This document shows positions 1-8,620 of a DNA stretch of 13,504 bases, in pieces. The notes below the pieces were generated by a model that was not told the DNA's origin, made no database searches, and worked only from the letters and a program-made list of their open reading frames with translations. The DNA is from Campylobacteraceae bacterium (GTDB lineage Bacteria > Campylobacterota > Campylobacteria > Campylobacterales > Sulfurospirillaceae), in assembly GCA_027011025.1 (NCBI GenBank), contig JALVAU010000033.1, forward strand, positions 1-13,504. Direction: 5' to 3'. The translations under genes and the position numbers were made by a program. The first letter of the stretch is position 1. Each line of letters starts with the position of its first letter.

Positions 1-273
1 AAAACTAAGAGTTCCGCTTACAAATACAAAATCATTACTGTTGACTCTATATGTACCGCAAGTTAAGGTTTTCCCCTGTTCGTAGGCATTTATGATATCT
101 CTTTGGTTTTGTGCTACCCTTTGAGTGTAGCTTGTATAGAGCCAGCCTGCAATAAAAACCAAAGCTAAAGAGATGATGATATATATCTTTACACTCTTTT
201 GGAGTCTGTGTTTTTTTGATACAAGAATTATTAGAACCGCTAAGATAAGCAGAAGAAGAAGGACTATTTGCAC
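1..273 (-). CDS. Two-helix membrane protein downstream of murC (3' end cut by window)
   Basis: The first 91 codons are open and run off the left edge. The GTG start at 273-271 lies 1 nt after the murC stop and has a strong Shine-Dalgarno (GGGGAG, 6-nt spacer), which decides the start. The protein opens with a hydrophobic helix (about residues 2-18, QIVLLLLLILAVLIILV), then a basic loop (SKKHRLQKSVK), a second helix (about 31-47, ending AGWLY) and a polar region (TSYTQRVAQNQRD, then a segment with one Cys in LTCGTYR). The basic loop suggests it faces the cytoplasm and both termini face the periplasm (positive-inside rule, inference). I recall an unnamed integral membrane protein gene between murC and mutS2 in Campylobacter and Helicobacter, so position suggests the same family. 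Function is unknown. Confidence 0.8.
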   Translation of the reverse strand, partial: MQIVLLLLLILAVLIILVSKKHRLQKSVKIYIIISLALVFIAGWLYTSYTQRVAQNQRDIINAYEQGKTLTCGTYRVNSNDFVFVSGTLSF

Positions 274-274
274 T

Positions 275-1582
275 TTATGCTCCCCTTAATTGGTAAGTTA
301 TATCCCCTGCACCAAATCCTATAACCAAACCTTCATCTAGACTCTTTAGCACTTTTTTATCTTGTATGATATCAAGAGATCTTTCCTCTTTTTTTATATT
401 TTGAGCAAAGATTGGATCATATTTTTTAAACTCTTTTTGAAAATCTATCTCTATCTCCTCTTCTCCGGCACTCCAAACAGGAAGGATTATAAGTCTGTGA
501 ACATCTGAAAAACACTCTACAAAACCTTTAAGGTTATCATGAGTTCTTGTATATTTATGGGGTTGCCATATAGCAGTTATCTTTTTCAATCCCATCAATT
601 TTGCATATTTTTTAGCAGAATTCATCGTAGCTCTTATCTCTGTCGGATGGTGTCCATAGTCATCTATCAAAGCAAAATCACTATTTTTTTGGATAATATC
701 AAATCTTTTTTTAATGCCTCTGTAATTTTTTAACCTCTCTTTTGTGCTTTGCAAATCTCTCTCACTCAAACTTGCCAAAATCGCCAAAGATGCGTCTAGC
801 GCTATATGTTCGCCTATCCCCCAAACCTCAAAACTTCCTAAATCTTTTAGGTTAAATGAGGTAAAAGGCTCACCATTTTTGATGATAGTTTTAATATCCT
901 TTATATCACGACTCGGATATAGTCTTATCGCCTCCATATCATCAAGCGTACAGAGAAAACTATCTTCTGCATTTATCACTCTGATAGTGGCACTTCTTAA
1001 AAACTGTTTGTATGCACCGTAAAATCTTTTCAAATCATAATTATAGTACTCCATGTGTTCTGGTTCAGCATTTGTGACTACGGCGACATAAGGGTTTGAG
1101 TTTAAAAAACTCTCATCACTCTCATCTGCTTCAAATATGATATTGTTACTCACTTGATAGTGCATATTTGTATCAAATTGCTTACTTTCAGCTCCGATAA
1201 TAACACTTCCCTCAACCATAGATGCTAACATCGCACTTGTAGTGCTCTTTCCATGAGCTCCACAAGTCGCAAAAACTCTCCTATCCTTTAGTATAAAAGG
1301 TAAGGCATCCTTTCGTGACAGTGTTAATATACCCCTTTTTCTAGCCTCTATTAACTCTGGATTATCATCTTTTACTACTGCTGTGTATATCACAATATCT
1401 TGATTTTGGATATTTTTTTGGTGATGCGGGACATCTACTTTTATCCCCTCTTTTATCAATTTTTTTGTAATTTTTGTCTCTCTTATATCCGAGCCACTTA
1501 CCTCAAATCCCTCTTTTTTAAGGTATAGGGCAAGTGCTGAGAGTCCTATGCCACCAATTCCTACAAAATGGATATATTTCAT
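275..1582 (-). CDS. murC: UDP-N-acetylmuramate--L-alanine ligase MurC
   Basis: Cytoplasmic ATP-dependent ligase that adds L-Ala to UDP-MurNAc, the first amino acid of the peptidoglycan stem peptide. The 435-aa product begins with the Rossmann-like motif MKYIHFVGIGGIG (residues 1-13). It then shows the Mur-ligase P-loop ATCGAHGKST (105-114), the acidic motif EADESDES (151-158), NAEPEHMEYY (171-180) and the C-terminal domain motif DDYGHHPTEIRA (307-318). Size is normal for a short epsilonproteobacterial MurC. I chose the ATG at 1582 because the conserved N-terminus begins there and GAGGGG sits 8 nt upstream. An in-frame ATG at 1603 would add MGRGDNN, which is encoded by the inserted element and is probably spurious. 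The gene lies just downstream of that element and 1 nt before the next membrane protein gene. Confidence 0.96.
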   Translation of the reverse strand: MKYIHFVGIGGIGLSALALYLKKEGFEVSGSDIRETKITKKLIKEGIKVDVPHHQKNIQNQDIVIYTAVVKDDNPELIEARKRGILTLSRKDALPFILKDRRVFATCGAHGKSTTSAMLASMVEGSVIIGAESKQFDTNMHYQVSNNIIFEADESDESFLNSNPYVAVVTNAEPEHMEYYNYDLKRFYGAYKQFLRSATIRVINAEDSFLCTLDDMEAIRLYPSRDIKDIKTIIKNGEPFTSFNLKDLGSFEVWGIGEHIALDASLAILASLSERDLQSTKERLKNYRGIKKRFDIIQKNSDFALIDDYGHHPTEIRATMNSAKKYAKLMGLKKITAIWQPHKYTRTHDNLKGFVECFSDVHRLIILPVWSAGEEEIEIDFQKEFKKYDPIFAQNIKKEERSLDIIQDKKVLKSLDEGLVIGFGAGDITYQLRGA

Positions 1583-1585
1583 ATT
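1574..1585. repeat. 12-bp direct repeat, copy 1 (at the murC start)
   Basis: ATATTTCATATT on the plus strand, identical to 1690-1701. This copy holds the murC start codon and codons 2-3 (Met-Lys-Tyr). The two copies flank a 104-bp segment, as expected for a target-site duplication. Twelve identical bases 104 nt apart, in exactly this arrangement, are unlikely by chance even in AT-rich DNA. Confidence 0.75.
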
Positions 1586-1698
1586 ATTGTCCCCTCTGCC
1601 CATAAATGCAACTTTAAGATTTTGTGCCCTTTTGAGGAAAAATTTATGGGCAGATTCCTCGCCACTGTTGCACGAGCTGTCGCTCTGTAATATTTCAT
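1579..1698 (-). CDS. Possible 39-codon leader peptide created by the insertion
   Basis: The upstream repeat copy carries a duplicate of the murC start (ATG AAA TAT) at 1698. From there the frame stays open through the whole element for 39 codons (start MKYYRATARATVARNLP, end LHLWAEGTII) and stops at TGA 1581-1579, overlapping the murC ATG at 1582 as ATGA. The start lies 3 nt after the aminotransferase stop, where the ancestral murC start would have been, so ribosomes arriving from the aminotransferase could translate it and be delivered to murC. The peptide is basic and matches nothing I recognise; it is probably a coupling device or an accident rather than a functional protein. Confidence 0.35.
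   Translation of the reverse strand: MKYYRATARATVARNLPINFSSKGHKILKLHLWAEGTII
1586..1689. mobile_element. 104-bp palindromic insertion element between aminotransferase and murC
   Basis: The segment lies between two copies of a 12-bp direct repeat. Taking it out with one repeat copy would place the murC ATG 3 nt after the aminotransferase stop, matching the tight spacing elsewhere in the operon. It holds a 13-bp perfect inverted repeat (1595-1607 with 1642-1654) and a GC-richer tail (about 1655-1687), unlike the surrounding AT-rich intergenic DNA. It is too small to encode a transposase. I see no clear terminal inverted repeats; the ends instead carry a similar direct motif (TGTCCCCTCTG near 1588, TGTCGCTCTG near 1678). 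Two of its three minus-strand frames are fully open. It could be a MITE-like or REP-like dispersed element; the class is inference. Confidence 0.6.
1595..1654. repeat. 13-bp perfect inverted repeat inside the element (murC leader hairpin)
   Basis: TCTGCCCATAAAT (1595-1607) pairs exactly with ATTTATGGGCAGA (1642-1654) across a 34-nt loop. In the murC-sense transcript the 3' arm ends just before and partly overlaps the GAGGGG Shine-Dalgarno, so the stem could limit access to the ribosome site. There is no following U-run in the operon direction, so it is not a typical intrinsic terminator. Confidence 0.8.
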
Positions 1699-1701
1699 AT
1701 T
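1690..1701. repeat. 12-bp direct repeat, copy 2 (after the aminotransferase stop)
   Basis: ATATTTCATATT, identical to 1574-1585. It directly abuts the aminotransferase TAA stop (1704-1702). On the minus strand it reads AATATGAAATAT and so contains a second ATG-AAA-TAT. Confidence 0.75.
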
Positions 1702-2832
1702 TTAATTTCTCTCTTTGATAAAATTGCCTATTTGGATCAAGGCTTCTTTGGTTTTCTCATTGTCTTCAACTAGTGCTATACGAACATAAGCACTTCCTAT
1801 TCCCTCTCTTCCTAGGAAGCTTCCGGGCAATACTTTTATATTTTTCTCTTTATATAGTTTTTTTGTAAACTCTAAATCATTTTCTACTTTTAGCCAAACA
1901 TAAAATGTTGCCCTACTCTTTTCTACGCTCAAAATATCGCTTGCTAATTGTAGATTTTTTCTATAAATTTCTCTTGATTTCTCTACATGCTCTTCATCGC
2001 TCCATGCAAGTGAAGCCGCGTATTGTAGCGGGAGAGGAACTGCTACTCCCACATATGTTCTATATTTTAAGTACTCCTTTAAAATAGAACTATCACCTGC
2101 TATGAATCCAGATCTAAGTCCTGGAGCACTACTTCTTTTTGAGATAGAATTGATAACCAACACATTTTTAAAGCTCTCATTTCCGGCCATGATACTAGCT
2201 TGCAAGAGTGACGGTTGTGGCTCATCGCTGTATATTTCACTATAACACTCATCATTTAACAAAACAAAGTTATATCTTAGAGCTAACTCTACCCATTTGG
2301 ATAGTTCATCCAGAGTCATAGTTGATGCTGTTGGGTTATTTGGAAAATTTAAAATTACTAAATTTGCCTCTTTAAGTCTCTCATCACTGATATCAGGCTT
2401 AAAATCGTTCTCTTTTGTTAAATCAAGATAGATGATATCAGCCCCACACATTTGGGCCGCACCTTCATATATCTGATAGAACGGGTTTGTAAAAGCTATC
2501 TTTGGATTAGATATATCAAAAAGTAAAAATTGTGGAAAATTAAACAAAACTTCCCTTGTACCAAAGGTTGGTATAAGCTCATCATCTCCTAGTTTTACAC
2601 CAAATCTATTTTTGACAAATTTTAGTTGGGCATCTTTTAGATATTTTTCACCCGCCGTTTTTGGATATTTTTTTAGTAAATCTGTGCTTTTCTTTAATCC
2701 CTCTTGTATAAAGTTAGGTGTATGAAACTGCGGTTCTCCTATGGTTAGCACCCTAGGAGGAAATTCGCAAGAGGGCTCTATATCCTTTAATAACTCACTC
2801 AATTTTTCAAATGGGTATTTTTCAAATTTCAA
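1702..2832 (-). CDS. dapC: PLP aminotransferase, class I/II, probable succinyl-diaminopimelate transaminase
   Basis: A 376-aa fold-type I PLP enzyme. Visible motifs are NFPNNPT (162-168, cofactor Asn166), LLNDECYSEIY (191-201, Asp194 and Tyr197), the Schiff-base lysine in NSISKRSSAPGLRSG (Lys232), and the C-terminal substrate-carboxylate arginine in SAYVRIAL (Arg351). The KRS-x-PGLRSGF block is the form I associate with DapC, which transaminates N-succinyl-2-amino-6-oxopimelate in lysine/diaminopimelate synthesis. An aspartate aminotransferase is the alternative, and substrate cannot be settled from motifs. A role in making mDAP would fit its position before murC. The start is TTG at 2832, overlapping the TGA of the upstream small gene by 4 nt (TTGA), with GGAG 8 nt upstream. 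I recall an aminotransferase next to murC in Helicobacter too. Confidence 0.85.
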   Translation of the reverse strand: MKFEKYPFEKLSELLKDIEPSCEFPPRVLTIGEPQFHTPNFIQEGLKKSTDLLKKYPKTAGEKYLKDAQLKFVKNRFGVKLGDDELIPTFGTREVLFNFPQFLLFDISNPKIAFTNPFYQIYEGAAQMCGADIIYLDLTKENDFKPDISDERLKEANLVILNFPNNPTASTMTLDELSKWVELALRYNFVLLNDECYSEIYSDEPQPSLLQASIMAGNESFKNVLVINSISKRSSAPGLRSGFIAGDSSILKEYLKYRTYVGVAVPLPLQYAASLAWSDEEHVEKSREIYRKNLQLASDILSVEKSRATFYVWLKVENDLEFTKKLYKEKNIKVLPGSFLGREGIGSAYVRIALVEDNEKTKEALIQIGNFIKERN

Positions 2833-2927
2833 TCTTTTTTCTCCATATCATCTTTATCCATCATTGTTGCCACAACTATAAGCCCAATCAAAAATAGAAT
2901 AACTACTGCAATAAAAAAATATGACAC
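2829..2927 (-). CDS. 32-aa single-span membrane peptide
   Basis: GTG start at 2927-2925, sharing one base with the TAG stop of the E1-like gene. It stops at TGA 2831-2829, overlapping the TTG start of the aminotransferase. The sequence is one hydrophobic helix (about residues 3-21, YFFIAVVILFLIGLIVVAT) followed by a charged tail (MMDKDDMEKKD). It is supported by exact packing between its neighbours, the clean transmembrane/charged-tail pattern and the lack of other use for the DNA. No strong Shine-Dalgarno is seen, so it probably depends on coupling. Function is unknown; it resembles small tail or assembly peptides of membrane complexes only in general shape. Confidence 0.65.
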   Translation of the reverse strand: MSYFFIAVVILFLIGLIVVATMMDKDDMEKKD

Positions 2928-3610
2928 TAGTTTTTACTTTTTGAAGGAGTAGGCATTTTAAATTTTTGTGTTAACATTTCACCCTCTTTGTCTATATATA
3001 AATAGTACATCAAATCTTTTTTTACACTAAGCCCCGCTAGATATCTCAGTGCCAAATTTGCCTGTAGTGAAGCTATATGCATTACAATTGGTGCTGCTAT
3101 CCCTGAAGGCTCTTTTTTAAATACCTTCATCGCTTTAAAATTGCTACTATCAAAAAAACAGACTTGACCGTTAAACTCTTCTACCGCACCATATATCCAT
3201 GGTGTTTTATGCTCCCTTGCATATTTATCTATCTGCTCCCTAGCAAAAAGATTATCCGTTCCATCTATCAAAAGATCAACTCTTATATCTTTTGTTATAA
3301 ACTCTTCAAAACTCTGTGTATGCACATAAGTTTTGACAAAAGGGCATCTATCCTCTAATACTTTGCCTACAACCCGAGCTTTATATTTTCCCTCATCGCC
3401 TGTCTTAAAAGCTATTTGTCTATGGATATTATGTGTGCTTACTTCATCAAAATCAACCAAATGTACATGCCCAATTCCGCAACTTCCTAGAGATATTGCC
3501 AAGGAGCTTCCAAGTCCACCACAGCCTATAATGGCTATACTTCTTTCTTGTAAACTCTCTTGGGTGCCTTCTCCCCAAAGTTGCACTTGTCTATGGAAAT
3601 ACTCCATCAT
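2927..3610 (-). CDS. ThiF/MoeB/HesA-family E1-like adenylyltransferase, compact form
   Basis: E1-like enzymes adenylate the C-terminal Gly of a ubiquitin-like sulfur carrier (ThiS, MoaD) or a related carboxylate. In this 227-aa protein I see EYFHRQVQLWG (3-13), the nucleotide-binding loop IIGCGGLGSS (27-36), DFDEV..HNIHRQ (53-65), KYKAR (75-79) and DGTDN (116-120), all hallmarks of an ATP-binding E1 domain. The zinc CxxC pairs of MoeB/ThiF and the usual cysteine before the aGV-x-gP segment are absent (EPSGIAAP occurs at 167-174). The start at ATG 3610 overlaps the upstream TGA as ATGA; 3607 is also possible. A 13-residue longer start at 3649 lies inside the upstream gene and is less likely. 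Partner protein is unknown; neither thiS nor moaD is in the window. Confidence 0.85.
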   Translation of the reverse strand: MMEYFHRQVQLWGEGTQESLQERSIAIIGCGGLGSSLAISLGSCGIGHVHLVDFDEVSTHNIHRQIAFKTGDEGKYKARVVGKVLEDRCPFVKTYVHTQSFEEFITKDIRVDLLIDGTDNLFAREQIDKYAREHKTPWIYGAVEEFNGQVCFFDSSNFKAMKVFKKEPSGIAAPIVMHIASLQANLALRYLAGLSVKKDLMYYLYIDKEGEMLTQKFKMPTPSKSKN

Positions 3611-4401
3611 ATCATATCTCTTTTTGTTAAATCTCTTTTCCATCCCCATAACTTTTTTGCATCTAAAACCTCTTGCTTGTCTATATCACAAAGAAGAATC
3701 TCTTCTTTGTGCCCCAAACTAAGGACTATCTCTCCAAAAGGGTTAACAAGCTTACTATGCCCGTAAAATGTCCAAGAGAGTTTTTTGTCACTATAACTTC
3801 CAACCCTATTTGCCCTTAAAATATACATAGAGTTCAAAAATGCTCTCATTTTCAATAACTCTTGCCATCTTTGCGATGAATCAAAAGTTGAAGATGAAGG
3901 CATCAATACTACATCAACATTTTTACTCATGGCTTCTAGCCAGACAGGGTCAAAATGTGCTTCAAATCCACTTATAATTGCAAATTTTATCCTGTTTAAT
4001 GTAAAAGTCGGGATACTATAAGGGGCTATTTGGTTATCAAAAAATTTCTCTTCATTCCAATGTCTGTAGTTTATCAAAAATTGTTGATGATAGTAGTGAA
4101 CACTTTTGGGTGAAAATTTTGCAACAGATTTTATAAGTTTGTTGTTTTTTACTAGAACAATAGGAGCAACTATGCTTAGATTGTACTTCTTACATAAGGA
4201 CTTTAAGACTTTTATTTTATGATTTGTCTGCTCCTTTATCATAAGAGTTGGTGTCACTTCCAACTCTTTAAAAAAACTATTTAGCGCGTACTCGCTAAGT
4301 AAAATCAGCTCTACTCCCTTATTTTCACAAATTCTAAAATAGTAATCAAGTTTTGCTTCGCTCATAGGAAGAGTTGAGAGTTGTAAAGCTGCTAATTTCA
4401 C
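3607..4401 (-). CDS. Carbon-nitrogen hydrolase (nitrilase) superfamily protein, probably catalytically inactive
   Basis: A 264-aa protein with the nitrilase fold pattern: KLAALQLS (2-9), the first catalytic Glu in LILLSEYAL (Glu37), and a well-kept C-terminal half with MPSSST (167-172), RWQELLKMRAF (178-188), RANRVG (196-201) and YGHSKLVNPFGEI (213-225). The catalytic lysine position (normally Y-x-K-x-x-L) reads YHQQFL (104-109), so Lys is replaced by Gln106. The nucleophile segment (normally ICYD-x-RFPE) reads SGFEAHFDP (144-152), so Cys is replaced by Gly145. These are by-eye alignments. The fold is kept while chemistry looks lost, suggesting a binding or regulatory role. The start is GTG, overlapping the xseB TGA by 4 nt, with GAGGAG upstream. 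It is coupled to the E1-like gene by an ATGA overlap. Confidence 0.82.
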   Translation of the reverse strand: MKLAALQLSTLPMSEAKLDYYFRICENKGVELILLSEYALNSFFKELEVTPTLMIKEQTNHKIKVLKSLCKKYNLSIVAPIVLVKNNKLIKSVAKFSPKSVHYYHQQFLINYRHWNEEKFFDNQIAPYSIPTFTLNRIKFAIISGFEAHFDPVWLEAMSKNVDVVLMPSSSTFDSSQRWQELLKMRAFLNSMYILRANRVGSYSDKKLSWTFYGHSKLVNPFGEIVLSLGHKEEILLCDIDKQEVLDAKKLWGWKRDLTKRDMI

Positions 4402-4598
4402 ACCTTCTCCTCTTCTATTTGTAATTTTTCATACTCTAGTTTCGCATCTTCTATCATTTTAGTTGCATCATTTAGTATAGAAACACCTTTTTTATACTCT
4501 TTCATAGCATCTTTGAGTGCGATACTAGGATCACTTAACTTTTCTAAAATCTCTTTTGCTTTTTTTAACTTATCTTCAAAGCTTATCTCTTCACTCAT
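4398..4598 (-). CDS. xseB: Exodeoxyribonuclease VII small subunit
   Basis: A 66-aa acidic, helical protein with the XseB pattern SFEDKLKKAKEILEKLSDPSIALKDA (about 6-31), then KEYKKGVSIL and a coiled-coil tail rich in Glu/Lys. XseB pairs with XseA, in several small subunits per large one, to degrade single-stranded DNA in repair and recombination. xseA is not in the window. The ATG at 4598 overlaps the metX stop by 4 nt (ATGA), and the TGA overlaps the next gene's GTG by 4 nt, so it sits in the middle of a coupled chain. The length is normal for the family. Confidence 0.9.
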   Translation of the reverse strand: MSEEISFEDKLKKAKEILEKLSDPSIALKDAMKEYKKGVSILNDATKMIEDAKLEYEKLQIEEEKV

Positions 4599-5697
4599 TT
4601 TTCCAATGCCTTTCTTATATAAAAATCAAATTTATCATACTCTACCAAAAAAGCATCATGTCCATAGCTACTATCAACACAATGATAATCCACACTATTT
4701 CCACGCCCCATATCTCTTAGAGTATCTCTTATAGCTATCATCTCACTCGGCATAAAAAGCATATCCCCTCTAAAAGCAACTAATGTCATCTTTGCTTTTA
4801 TATTTTTTAAAGAGTCACTCAAAGAGTCATAATTTCTTGAAGCATCAAAGATATTCATAGCCTTTATGATATATATATAGCTAAGTGGGTCAAATCTTTT
4901 TGCAAAATTGTAGCCATTATACTCCATATATCTCTCTACTTGAAATCTACCAAAAAGCTCGTACAGACCATCTGTTTCCACATAATTTCTACCAAATTTT
5001 TGGTTCATAGAGTCTGGACTTAAGAAGCTTATATGTCCGGCCATTCTGCCGATTGCAAAGCCGCTTAGGGGTAACTCTTCATAATCCTCTTTTTTATAAT
5101 TTCCATCTTTAAATCTTGGGTCTTTAACTATCCCCTCCATAGCCAGCTTATTAAAAGAGATGGCCCATGGACTTGTAGCGTAAGTCGAAGCTAACATGAT
5201 AATTTTATCAGTAAATTCTGGGTATTCAACACCAACACAAAGAGCTTGCATACCCCCTAGTGAACCACCTATTACCGCATAAGCTTTCTCTATGCCTAAT
5301 CTTTTAAAAAGACTCATTTGAGCACGAACCATATCGCTTATAGTAATGACGGGAAATTTCAACCTAAGAGGAGGCATACCTTTTTTGGTTGAAGTAGTTG
5401 GAGAGCTAGAACCAAAACAACTCCCTAAAATATTAACACAAATTACAAAATACTTTGTAGTATCAAGTATCTTATCATCTCCTATAAGAGGATCCCACCA
5501 ACCGGCTTTTGAATCCCCTTCATACTTTCCTGCAGCATGATGTGAGCCTGTAAGTGCATGAAAAACAACTATAGCATTTGATTTGTCTTGGTTTAGCTCT
5601 CCATAAGTCTCATAGGCTTGTGTATAGCCCTCTATGATACGACCACTCTCAAGGTATAGTTGCTCATCAAAATATTCGCTTGATGTGAAAATTTTCA

Positions 5698-5698
<1 letters not shown>
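4595..5698 (-). CDS. metX: Homoserine O-acetyltransferase MetX
   Basis: An alpha/beta-hydrolase fold acyltransferase that activates homoserine for methionine synthesis, usually from acetyl-CoA. In the 367-aa form I see VVFHALTGSHHAAG, KYFVICVNILGSCFGSSSP (oxyanion/substrate region), the nucleophile elbow VIGGSLGGMQAL with Ser146, the acid in AFRGDMLF (Asp312) and the base in SSYGHDAFL (His347). Some MetX-like enzymes use succinyl-CoA, and motifs alone do not decide acyl donor, so the acetyl call rests on family. I chose ATG 5698, which shares a base with the guaB TGA (TGATG). A TTG one codon upstream is an alternative. Position between guaB and xseB looks like operon packing rather than pathway logic. 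Confidence 0.93.
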
Positions 5699-8509
<2,811 letters not shown>

Positions 8510-8513
<4 letters not shown>

Positions 8514-8620
8514 TTTTTATCCTTTCTTATTTTTACCAAGATTATACCAATAGCAATTAGTACAAAAATTGCACCTATTGTTTGGAAAATAAATTTTAAA
8601 CTTATTGGCTCACTTAGCAT
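8510..8620 (-). CDS. 36-aa single-span membrane peptide between ileS and gatA
   Basis: ATG at 8620 inside the last codons of ileS (11-nt overlap), stop TGA 8512-8510 overlapping the gatA TTG. The sequence is [16 protein letters not shown], then a hydrophobic stretch [13 protein letters not shown] (about 17-29), then a basic tail KIRKDKN, so one membrane span with the C-terminus probably in the cytoplasm. It closes the otherwise unexplained gap between ileS and gatA. I recall a similarly placed tiny membrane-protein gene between gatA and ileS in Campylobacter, which supports it as a conserved family. Function is unknown. Confidence 0.75.

Noticed and set aside
1583..1603. Upstream in-frame ATG giving a 442-aa MurC
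   Set aside because: The extra MGRGDNN comes from the inserted element, while the conserved MurC N-terminus and a well-placed Shine-Dalgarno point to 1582.
3333..3722. Plus-strand 129-codon frame opposite the E1-like gene
   Set aside because: It is antisense to a gene with strong family motifs; its length follows from the sense-strand codon use, and no ribosome site or family resemblance is seen.
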